Shown one piece after another: positions 1 to 7,362 of a stretch of 15,388 nucleotides of DNA (positions within the stretch are counted from its first letter, which is position 1; the number at the start of each line of letters is the position of its first letter). A program made the position numbers and the translations under genes. The stretch is from JBGPIT01 sp041485125 (GTDB lineage: Bacteria; Desulfobacterota; Binatia; UTPRO1). Where the stretch lies: assembly GCA_041485125.1 (NCBI GenBank), contig JBGPIT010000080.1, positions 1 through 15,388 on the forward strand, given 5' to 3'. The notes beneath the pieces were generated by a model that saw only the letters and a program-made list of their open reading frames with translations, ran no database searches and was not told where the DNA came from.

Positions 1-2664
1 GAAATGGTTCGCCTGGACGACGATCGCGTTGAAGGGCGGCGCCTTCGCGACCAGGGCCATCTCCTCGGGGCTGAGATCGTAGCTGAAGTCGGAGGGATAG
101 CCGGAGCCTGCGGGCTCGCCGGCGCGGCCCCAATCGAGGGCACCACCGGTGACGCTGAGCGGATCCGGCGCGCTCATCGGGTAGGCGCCGAAGTGGCCGG
201 TGTCGAAGTAGGTGATCTCGTCGCTGAACCCCGCCTTGACGAGCGCGCTCGCACCCGGGATCGCCGCGACGTCGGCGGTGAGGTCGGTGCGGAAGTCGTG
301 ATCGCTGGCGACGAAGTAGTCCACGCCCTCGGCGAGCATGGTGACGATGCGCTCACGCTTGCTGATCTGCGAGTCGGGGCTGTTGATCAGATGGACGTGG
401 TGGTCGGAGGAGACAAAGCCGGTCGTGTCGACGACGCGCGTGAGCGTCGCAGGGATGGACAGCGGGCTGCCCGGTGAGCCGGCGGTGACATTCATCACTG
501 CCGTCTTGAAGACGTTGTACCGCGGTCCGTGCGAGACCACGAACTGGTACGAGCCGGGCGGGACCGCGAAGACCGGCGTCGAGCCGCTCGGATCCGCGAA
601 CTGCACCTGCGGCAGACCGTAGATGACGACCTTCTCTTTCGCGTCGTAGCCGAAGATGTTGCCCGTGACGGTTGCGAGGACCGCGTTCTCCGAGTTCGTC
701 GGGTCGGCACTCGCCTCGAGGCCGACGACCGAGACCTTCGCCGGCAACGGATTCAGGCCGTCGGTGACGTTGACCTGGACGTAGCCGGTCGCGGGCACGT
801 CGAAATCGACGACGGTGGTGCCGCCGCCGATCTTGATCGCCCTCTCGAGCGGGACCGCGCCCCCACCCTCGTACGGATAGCCGGGCGCCTTCACCATCAC
901 GGTGTAGTCGCCCTTGGGGAGCGAGCCGAGATAGAAGCCGCCGTCCTTGGTGACGAAGACGTCGATGAGCGCGTACTGTGCGGTGCGCGCGCCGGGCTTC
1001 TGGGTGACGGAGACCCGGGCGCCGTCGAGCGGTACGCCGCCGACGGTGACCGTCCCCTGGATGAAGCCGACCTTCAAGGCATCCGGATCGGTGATGTCAC
1101 CGCGTACCACCAGCTTGTTGCGGGCGTCGACGACCTTGCCCATGCCGTTGTCGCTGACCGCGAGCCAGCGCGAGAAGGAGTTCATCCCACCCGCGGGCAC
1201 GTTCAGGAATCCGGGCGGCTTGTTGGCATCGGTCGGCGGCAGCAGGATGCCGACGAGGTTCTGCGCGTAGATGGGCACCGTGACGCCCGACTGGGCGAAC
1301 GAGCTGGTCTGGTCGTAGAGCTGCGGAATCAAGCCGTAGGAGATGCCGAGCGAGTCGCCGTAGCCGACCCAGCCGAGGTAGTTGAAGGTGACCTCGCCGG
1401 CCGCCTTGTTACCGCCGATGCGGATCGCGGCGTCACCGAAGCCGAGGCCCGGTCCGACGAACTCGAGCTGCGCACCGCCGGCCGTGTAGTCGCCGATGTA
1501 CAGGTTGAGCGCCGACCCTCCGGTGTTCTGGATGATCGTTTCCATCTTCACGAAGTCGTCGCCGGGCTGCAGCGTGTACTCGTTCATGATCGTCGTCGGG
1601 ATGTTGTTGTCGCGCGACGACATCGGAATCGAGAGCGCGGTGGAGAAGCCCTTGATCGCGACGTGTGGATCGATCGGATCGAAGAGGTCGTCGGGACCGA
1701 CGGTCTGGATCACCGCGGGCCCACCCCCCGCGCCGGAGCTCGTGACGCTGATGGAGGTCGGGTTGTCGGTCGAGGAGATGTTGATCAGCGGCGTCATCTC
1801 GCGGAACGAGTCCCGGCCCGCGGGATACGGTCCCGACCACGGGATCGGGCCGACCTTACGCTGGAAGTCGGCGTCCATGATGTGGCCGCCGTAGGTGAGC
1901 ATGAAGCTGAAGTCGCGGCCGACATCCCGCACGATGTAGCGGACCTTGTCGTTCTCGATCAGCCAATCGCCGACGCGGCCGTAGGCGAGCGGGCCGCCGA
2001 TCAGCTCGTTGGCGTTGGTGATGTGACGCGCCGACGCGATCGGCTGCGTCGCGATCGCCGGGTTCGGCAGGCAGGTGAACTGGACCGTGTCGCTGTCCTT
2101 GGCGTTCAACGCTCCGACGAGCTGGACGTTGATTTTGCCTTTCCCTTTGGTGATGCCCTTGTTGAGGGGCACGATGAACGCCACCTCATCGGAGCATTGG
2201 TTGGCGGCGCCCGGGACGACGCTGGCGATCTCACCGTCGAGGAGGCGGCGGTTCTGGCGCACGAAGATGTTTTTATCGGGCTTCAAGGTGTCCTTGTCGC
2301 TCGGCGTCTTGAGGATGTAGCTCGCCGCGCCGTTCGCGCTGCAGGTGAACCGCGACTCCGCGACGTTCACGCACACGCCGACCTTGAACGTGCACTGGCC
2401 GGGGGTGATGTCGCTGTCGCACGACGGATCGTTGTCCAAGCAGCTGATCTTGGCGCTCGGGAACCCGTTGCTGTCGGGCGGCGGGACCGGTGAGATCGAG
2501 AACTCGACGAGACAGTCCTTCGATCCCTTCCCGACCGGCACACAATCGTTGACGTTCGAGACCATGCCGCTGGACGAGCACGCAGCATGGACGATTCTGG
2601 CTGGGCTCACGACAACGAGACCGAGTGCGACGGTGCACAGGACGAGCCGTGCGAGTGTCTTCAT
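1..2664 (-). CDS. Secreted CehA/McbA-type PHP-domain metallohydrolase (C-terminus outside window)
   Basis: Open frame of 888 codons that starts at an ATG (2662-2664) and leaves the window still open at base 1, so the C-terminus is missing. A strong AGGAGG lies 5 nt before the ATG. Residues 1-27 form a Sec signal peptide (MKTLARLVLCTVALGLVVV, then small residues up to HAAC). Residues about 28-190 hold many cysteines (for example CLDNDPSCDSDITPGQC), probably disulfide-bonded outside the cytoplasm. Residues about 200-520 resemble the beta-rich part of CehA/McbA-like proteins. About 533-620 looks like a carboxypeptidase-regulatory beta-sandwich (GFIQGTVTVGGVPLDGARVS). The PHP-type metal motif DHHVH is at 754-758 and SDHDF at 787-791. 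The family includes carbaryl hydrolase CehA and McbA, but most members have no known substrate. I infer a periplasmic or surface hydrolase. The 130-base leader up to 2823 may hold its promoter. Family confidence is good; substrate unknown. Confidence 0.82.
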   Translation of the reverse strand, partial: MKTLARLVLCTVALGLVVVSPARIVHAACSSSGMVSNVNDCVPVGKGSKDCLVEFSISPVPPPDSNGFPSAKISCLDNDPSCDSDITPGQCTFKVGVCVNVAESRFTCSANGAASYILKTPSDKDTLKPDKNIFVRQNRRLLDGEIASVVPGAANQCSDEVAFIVPLNKGITKGKGKINVQLVGALNAKDSDTVQFTCLPNPAIATQPIASARHITNANELIGGPLAYGRVGDWLIENDKVRYIVRDVGRDFSFMLTYGGHIMDADFQRKVGPIPWSGPYPAGRDSFREMTPLINISSTDNPTSISVTSSGAGGGPAVIQTVGPDDLFDPIDPHVAIKGFSTALSIPMSSRDNNIPTTIMNEYTLQPGDDFVKMETIIQNTGGSALNLYIGDYTAGGAQLEFVGPGLGFGDAAIRIGGNKAAGEVTFNYLGWVGYGDSLGISYGLIPQLYDQTSSFAQSGVTVPIYAQNLVGILLPPTDANKPPGFLNVPAGGMNSFSRWLAVSDNGMGKVVDARNKLVVRGDITDPDALKVGFIQGTVTVGGVPLDGARVSVTQKPGARTAQYALIDVFVTKDGGFYLGSLPKGDYTVMVKAPGYPYEGGGAVPLERAIKIGGGTTVVDFDVPATGYVQVNVTDGLNPLPAKVSVVGLEASADPTNSENAVLATVTGNIFGYDAKEKVVIYGLPQVQFADPSGSTPVFAVPPGSYQFVVSHGPRYNVFKTAVMNVTAGSPGSPLSIPATLTRVVDTTGFVSSDHHVHLINSPDSQISKRERIVTMLAEGVDYFVASDHDFRTDLTADVAAIPGASALVKAGFSDEITYFDTGHFGAYPMSAPDPLSVTGGALDWGRAGEPAGSGYPSDFSYDLSPEEMALVAKAPPFNAIVVQANHF

Positions 2665-2882
2665 GAAGTCCTCCTCTTCGAGAGCTATGGCGAACCCTGC
2701 CCCGTGGGCTGGAGCGAGGGACGGCACGACAGTGACACCGGCTCTCGATCCCGGAAAAGCGCGAAATTGCGGCCGGAACGGCGAGATGCCGTGGGGGCGA
2801 CGGTAGTGATTCACCGTGTCAGCTGTCAAGCAAAATCGTAAGTCACGGTTGACAGATCGGCCTTCGGCGGCGACGTTCGCGC
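2665..2882. promoter_or_regulatory. Divergent intergenic region with inverted TTGACAG boxes
   Basis: This 218-base gap separates the divergently transcribed PHP gene and Nudix gene and must hold both promoters. CTGTCAA at 2823-2829 and TTGACAG at 2849-2855 form an inverted repeat with 19 bases between the arms. Each arm reads TTGACA outward, that is, a consensus -35 box for each direction. On the minus strand a weak -10 (TACCGT, 2805-2800) lies 18 nt downstream. On the plus strand no good -10 is visible before the ATG at 2883. The pair could be two -35 boxes or the half-sites of an operator. I saw no riboswitch fold in the rest of the gap. Confidence 0.35.
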
Positions 2883-3794
2883 ATGTCCTCACCCCCTCCC
2901 CCCGCGGATTCCGCGACCGTCATCGTCCTGCGAGCACCGGCGCCGGGTCCCTGCGAGGTTCTCCTCGTCGAGCGCCATGCGCAAAGCCGTGCGTTCGCGG
3001 GGGCGTCGGTCTTCCCCGGCGGCCTCGTCGACGCCGCCGACACCGACCCGCGTCTGCTCGGGGCCTCGCCGGGGCTGAGCGCCGCCCGCGCGTCGTCTCG
3101 GCTCGGGGAGCCCCTCGCATCCGAGACCGCGCTTGCCTTCTGGATCGCGGCCATCCGCGAGCTCTTCGAGGAGACCGGCATCCTGCTCGCCACCCGCGAC
3201 GGCGCACCCCTCACCCAAGCCGACGAGTCGACCCGAGCCTGGATGGCGAAGCGCCGCCAAGCACTCCTGGAAGGTGACCTGACCTTCGGCGCGATGGTCA
3301 CCGAGGACGGACTGGTGCTGCTGACCAGCCATCTCCACTACTTCAGCCGCTGGATCACCCCCCTAGCCGCCCCGAGGCGCTACGACGCGCGCTTCTTCGT
3401 CGCCCGCCTCCCGGAAGGCCAAGAGCCCCTCCACGACGAGCGCGAAACGACCGCCACGCTCTGGATCCGCCCCGCCGACGCCATCGCGCGGGCGCAAGCC
3501 GGCACGCTCACGCTAGCGCCGCCGACGCTCCGCACACTCGACGAGCTGGACGAGCTCGGCACGATCGACGCGATCATAGGCGCCACCCACGACCGCAAAG
3601 TGGCGGCGATCGTGCCGCGCATGATGAGCGTCGAAGGCAACCCCGCCGTCCTCTACCCCGGCGACGCCGACTACTATCGAGCCGATCCAAGCGTGGCGCC
3701 GCCGTCCGCCGGCGCGCCAGCGCCCGGCGTCTTCGACCGGATGCTGATGGTGGACGGCGTCTGGCGCCCCGTCCGCACCCGAACGCCGCGGTGA
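2883..3794 (+). CDS. NUDT19-like Nudix hydrolase
   Basis: 303 residues. The Nudix box is split: FPGGLVDAAD at 44-53, then RELFEETGILL at 92-102, with E93, E96 and E97 as the expected metal ligands. About 31 extra residues separate the second glycine from the Arg compared with the standard 14-residue spacing. The same insertion, plus later motifs SRWITP (155-160), RRYDARFFVA (165-174) and a LAPPT segment (211-215), matches the mammalian NUDT19/RP2p family, which cleaves CoA and acyl-CoA diphosphates. I infer a cytosolic CoA or nucleotide-diphosphate hydrolase. The ATG at 2883 has no clear Shine-Dalgarno sequence, so the true start could differ slightly, but the Nudix core begins within 15 residues of it. 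The last codons and the stop form the first bases of the 31-bp hairpin. It stands alone and converges on the envelope cluster. Confidence 0.85.
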   Translation: MSSPPPPADSATVIVLRAPAPGPCEVLLVERHAQSRAFAGASVFPGGLVDAADTDPRLLGASPGLSAARASSRLGEPLASETALAFWIAAIRELFEETGILLATRDGAPLTQADESTRAWMAKRRQALLEGDLTFGAMVTEDGLVLLTSHLHYFSRWITPLAAPRRYDARFFVARLPEGQEPLHDERETTATLWIRPADAIARAQAGTLTLAPPTLRTLDELDELGTIDAIIGATHDRKVAAIVPRMMSVEGNPAVLYPGDADYYRADPSVAPPSAGAPAPGVFDRMLMVDGVWRPVRTRTPR

Positions 3795-3854
3795 GGGACA
3801 GGCCTTCGTGCGGGCGTTTCCGCCGCCCGCACGAAGGCCTGTCCCTCACCGCGG
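3786..3854. terminator. Perfect 31-bp hairpin between convergent genes, candidate bidirectional terminator
   Basis: Bases 3786-3816 and 3824-3854 are exact reverse complements (31 of 31), with a 7-nt loop (TTTCCGC). The left arm starts inside the Nudix gene: its first nine bases are the last two codons and the TGA stop. The right arm ends 29 bases before the stop of the converging ATP-grasp gene. It can fold in either transcript, which fits a shared terminator. No T-run follows on either strand, so it is not a canonical intrinsic terminator; it may instead block 3' exonucleases or be a member of a dispersed repeat family. Confidence 0.6.
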
Positions 3855-3883
3855 TGCCTCAGAGTACGACCGGCGCTACGACG

Positions 3884-4921
3884 TCACCCCGCCCCCCCCG
3901 CCAGCTCCCGACCGAGCGCGATCCGCTCGCTGACAGACAGCCCTCCGACATCGGTCCGCGCGACGGTTTCCATCAGGGGTCGTAGTCCGCGCCGGTTCGC
4001 GAGCTGGATCGTCAGTCCGGGCCGCGCGTTCAGCTCGAGGACGAGCGGGCCGCGATCGGCGTCGAGTACGACGTCGACGCCGAGGTAGCCGAGCGGGACC
4101 GCGTCGTAGCTCCGGGCGGCGAGCGTCACGATCTCGTCCCACGCCGGCACCGTGACGCCCGCAACGGAGCGGCGCAGATCGGGATGCAGGTCGGTCGCGC
4201 GGCCGCGGATCGTGCCGTGCGTGGTGAGGCCGGTCGCGAGGTCGATGCCGACCGCCATGCCGCCCATGTGCAGGTTGGCCCGGCCGTCGGAGACGCGCGT
4301 CGGCAAGCGGAGCATCGCTTGGATGGGCACGCCCCGGAAGACCAGGACACGAACGTCCGGAACGCCGCGGAAGCTTATCGTGCCGAGCACGGGGTCGGTG
4401 CGCACCCGGTACTCGATCAACACGTCATCGCTGTGTGGCGTGACCGAGAACGCGCCGGCGAGGATGTCGGCGCAGTGGCTCTCGAGATCCGCGAGCGAGA
4501 GCTCGGCGCCGCTCGTCTTCAGGAAACGGCCGGCGCGACGACCGGCGATCACCTGCACTCCGCCGCCGCCCGATCCCCGCGCCGGCTTCACGGCGAAGTC
4601 GTCGCGGTCGCGCAGCAGCGACGCCAGACCGCGGAGGTCCCACTGCATCGTGAGCTCGGCGTAGGTCTCCGTCACCGGGATGCCGCGCGCCGCGAGCGCG
4701 CGTTTGGTCGAGGGCTTGTGGTCGACCAGCGCGAACAGGTGGTGCGGGTTGTAGGGAACGAGGAAAGCGAGGTTCCGGCGGTTCATGCCGAGCGCTTCGC
4801 GACGCAGGACGCGGATCTCCGCGGCGACCTGCGCGGCGCGCGCGACGGCCCGCGCGAGCCAACCGCGCCGCGCCGCCACCGCGGTCCGCGCGCCCGCGAT
4901 CGTGTGCTCGATCGAGGCCAT
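3884..4921 (-). CDS. ATP-grasp alpha-L-glutamate-ligase-like protein (RimK-related)
   Basis: 345 residues, starting at the ATG 4919-4921, which overlaps the TGA of the upstream gene by one base (TGATG), so the two are probably translationally coupled. ATP-grasp features are in order: Lys112 and the glycine-rich loop GSGGGG (116-121), the DVRVLV strand (189-194), GGMAVGIDL (220-228), GVDVVLD (281-287) and the Mg-binding LELNARPG (295-302, with E296 and N298). Length and motifs fit the RimK-related glutamate-ligase family that is regularly encoded next to 7TM-transglutaminase proteins. Known family chemistry is ATP-dependent amide bond formation between a carboxylate and an amino group; the substrate of this subgroup is not established. 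No signal peptide, so cytosolic, presumably at the membrane with its partner. A run of G in the last codons (GGGGGG at the AGG of ELAGGAG) is a possible slippage site. Confidence 0.88.
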   Translation of the reverse strand: MASIEHTIAGARTAVAARRGWLARAVARAAQVAAEIRVLRREALGMNRRNLAFLVPYNPHHLFALVDHKPSTKRALAARGIPVTETYAELTMQWDLRGLASLLRDRDDFAVKPARGSGGGGVQVIAGRRAGRFLKTSGAELSLADLESHCADILAGAFSVTPHSDDVLIEYRVRTDPVLGTISFRGVPDVRVLVFRGVPIQAMLRLPTRVSDGRANLHMGGMAVGIDLATGLTTHGTIRGRATDLHPDLRRSVAGVTVPAWDEIVTLAARSYDAVPLGYLGVDVVLDADRGPLVLELNARPGLTIQLANRRGLRPLMETVARTDVGGLSVSERIALGRELAGGAG

Positions 4922-7326
4922 CAGTGCGCCAGCCTGCCCCGCCGGGCGAGCTCGTAGAAGCGCGCGTACTCGAGGAGCCGCAGACCGCGCCACTTCCCGA
5001 TCGCGACCTCGAGCGCGACCACGCCGAGGAGAATCTCCGGGTAGGCGAGGATGATCGACTGGACGCCGCCGCGCTCGATGATGAGATAGCAGGCGCTGCA
5101 CACGACGAGCGTGTTGATCGTGAGCCGCAGCGCTTGGCGGGTGCCGGACTCGACCTGCGTCGTGGTGAAGTTCTCGATCACGTTCGACATGATGACCATC
5201 GGAAAGATGCTGACGTTGAGCAGCGCGCCGATCCCGAGGTAGGCGCCGACGACGGTGAGCCCGGCCATCATCGCCGAGACCAGCGCGATCAGGATGGCGA
5301 GGCGCGCGACCAGCTGGATGCGGAGCCATTGCAAGGCACCGCGCAGGACGACCCCGAGACCGACGATGACGCAGAAGATGACCACGCCCCAGACCAGCCC
5401 GGTCATGAGAAACGCCAGCGACACGATCACCGGCGCGAAGGTGCCGAAGGTCTCGATGCCGACGATGTTGCGGAAGATCACGACCAGGCAGGCGATCACC
5501 GGCAGGACCAGGATCAGATTGATCGCTTGCAACGGCACCTGCGCGATCACCGCTTCCGACCATGCCGCGACGAGCGAGCGCCGCCAGCGCGCCAGGTGGC
5601 GGACGTCCTCCTCGCCGATGACGAGCGGGTGGATGTCCCACAGCGCGGCGGCCTCGACCATCGGTACGCCGTCGAGCAGGTTGGCGCGCGCGATCGTCCA
5701 CAGCGAGAGCAGGGGTGCCGTCGGATTCACCAGCACCAGCTCGCCGGGATCGACGAGCGTGTAGAGCACCGAGCCGAGCACGCGCCCGACGGCGCGCGGA
5801 AAGCCGCCGGCCACGACGATGCGCGCGTCGCGGAGCGCGATGCGCTGCTCGCCGAGCTGCAGGAGGGCGTAGAGACCGGCCTCGTCCTCGGTCGACACCA
5901 GCAGGAGGTGCGCCTCGGCGACGGTATCGAAGTTGTTGGCGATCAGGCGCTGCAGGTAGTTCTCGCGGAAGTAGCGCGACTCGAAGCGGGCGCTCAGGAA
6001 GACCACGCTGATCGAGCGCTGCCGGGCGTCGTCGACGATCTGCTCGATCACGCCGTCCGGGATCAGGTGGTCGCTGATCAGCACGACCGACGCGACCGGT
6101 CGCTCGGCGTAGAAGGCGAAGGTGCGGACGCGGTCGGTCTCCCAATGCACCTCGCGGGCGCGCGTGCTGTCGCGCCCGGCCGGCTCGTTGCTCTGCTCGA
6201 GGAGCGACCGGCGCGTCACCTGGTGGATCAGGACGTCGTAGTGGAAGCCGATCTCGGCGGTGTGCTCGATGAGCGGCAGATCGCCGTAGTACAGCGTCAG
6301 ATAGTTCGTCGGCAGGTGCGCGTAGTTGCCGTTGGCCGGATCGAACGGCACCCAGCTGTCGTCGAGCCACGCCTCGACCCACGCGATCGTCGAGCGCTTG
6401 CGGGCGGCGTCTTCCAGGCGGAGGCCGCCGACGAGCCGCGCGGGAATGCCGATGCTGCGGAAGAGCGCGACCAGGAGCCGCGCTTTCCCTGCTCCGGTGC
6501 CGCGCTCCGCCGTCAGCACGCCGAGCGCGTCGCTCGGCGCGGTCTCGCCTTCCGGACTGCGCAGGAACGACGCCGCGTACTGGTAGAGCGACCACGCGAT
6601 CTCGTCGACGCGGGTGACGTCGCGCGTGAGCGCGGCGGCACGGCGCTGCAGCGCGGGCGCATCGCTCTGGATGACGTTGGTCGGCGCGAGGTAGCCGTCG
6701 CCGCCGTCGCGCGGCGGCCGGTTCTCGGCGAGCGGGATGCGTGGCACGTCGACCCAGGTGTCGACCGTGCGGGCGCTGAGCTCGTAGGTGATCTCGCCTT
6801 TCTTCGCCCGCACCAGACTCGCGTCCCAGTGGACGCGCAGGTCGTCGCCGCGCGTCTCCTCGCGAAAGCGGAATGCGCTCGGCCGGATCGAGCGGTTCAG
6901 GATCGCTTGCCGGCCGTCCGAGACCGGCACGAGCAGGCTCACGTGCACCGGTTTCGGCGTCGGATCGATCTGCATCGTGAGGGCGACCTTCCAGTAGGTG
7001 ATCGCCGGCTTCGCGCGCTGGGGCTTCGGCAGCTCGTCGGAGGGGACGAAGACCGGCGTGTCGTCGCTCCGCTCGCCGGGAGCAACCGCCGGCGGCACCT
7101 CGTCGAGCTCGTCGAGATTGGGTGCGACGCGACGGGCGCGCGCGCCCGCCGGGCCGGATTCGGCGCGCTCGGCGACGTGGCCCGTCGGCGCGGCAGCGAT
7201 CGCGTCCGGCGCGGCGAGCGCGCGCGGCGTGTCCGCCCATACCGTGAGGCCGCCCATGAGCGCGAGGACGATCAGGATGACGCTCGGTGCGGGGGCGGCG
7301 ATCATCAGCGCGTTCGAGGATGCCAC
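4921..7326 (-). CDS. Inactive transglutaminase fused to seven transmembrane helices
   Basis: 801 residues from a GTG at 7324-7326; an in-frame TGA lies at 7333-7335, and an ATG seven codons inside (7303-7305) is the alternative start. Neither has a strong ribosome site. A membrane anchor covers about residues 13-31. A transglutaminase-like domain spans about 225-345, but the position of the catalytic Cys reads RGTGAGKAR (275-283) and that of the His reads STIAWVEAW (312-320). Only the Asp of WVPFDP (D329) remains, so it should not be an active transglutaminase. Residues 350-590 form a further non-cytoplasmic or mixed region. Residues 599-777 contain seven hydrophobic helices, followed by a basic cytosolic tail. 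This is the known 7TM-transglutaminase architecture, paired here as usual with an ATP-grasp ligase. I infer a membrane sensor or scaffold that binds a peptide or modified glycan. A zinc protease often found beside this pair is absent here. Confidence 0.88.
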   Translation of the reverse strand: MASSNALMIAAPAPSVILIVLALMGGLTVWADTPRALAAPDAIAAAPTGHVAERAESGPAGARARRVAPNLDELDEVPPAVAPGERSDDTPVFVPSDELPKPQRAKPAITYWKVALTMQIDPTPKPVHVSLLVPVSDGRQAILNRSIRPSAFRFREETRGDDLRVHWDASLVRAKKGEITYELSARTVDTWVDVPRIPLAENRPPRDGGDGYLAPTNVIQSDAPALQRRAAALTRDVTRVDEIAWSLYQYAASFLRSPEGETAPSDALGVLTAERGTGAGKARLLVALFRSIGIPARLVGGLRLEDAARKRSTIAWVEAWLDDSWVPFDPANGNYAHLPTNYLTLYYGDLPLIEHTAEIGFHYDVLIHQVTRRSLLEQSNEPAGRDSTRAREVHWETDRVRTFAFYAERPVASVVLISDHLIPDGVIEQIVDDARQRSISVVFLSARFESRYFRENYLQRLIANNFDTVAEAHLLLVSTEDEAGLYALLQLGEQRIALRDARIVVAGGFPRAVGRVLGSVLYTLVDPGELVLVNPTAPLLSLWTIARANLLDGVPMVEAAALWDIHPLVIGEEDVRHLARWRRSLVAAWSEAVIAQVPLQAINLILVLPVIACLVVIFRNIVGIETFGTFAPVIVSLAFLMTGLVWGVVIFCVIVGLGVVLRGALQWLRIQLVARLAILIALVSAMMAGLTVVGAYLGIGALLNVSIFPMVIMSNVIENFTTTQVESGTRQALRLTINTLVVCSACYLIIERGGVQSIILAYPEILLGVVALEVAIGKWRGLRLLEYARFYELARRGRLAH

Positions 7327-7362
7327 GCGCGGTCACGCGTGCCTACCGCGAAGGCCACCCGC

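Noticed and set aside
529..2493. A 654-codon open frame on the plus strand
   Set aside because: It is opposite the PHP-type protein, has the same low-complexity charged composition and no recognisable motif.
3791..3985. Two short open frames starting with the same residues (MRDRPSCGR) on opposite strands
   Set aside because: The identity is a by-product of the perfect palindrome, not a gene pair.
4922..7336. Upstream extension of the ATP-grasp frame to 1150 codons
   Set aside because: The frame is open only because stops are rare in this GC-rich DNA. The extension is an Arg-rich shadow of the 7TM gene, and the ATG at 4921 with the TGATG overlap is the natural start.
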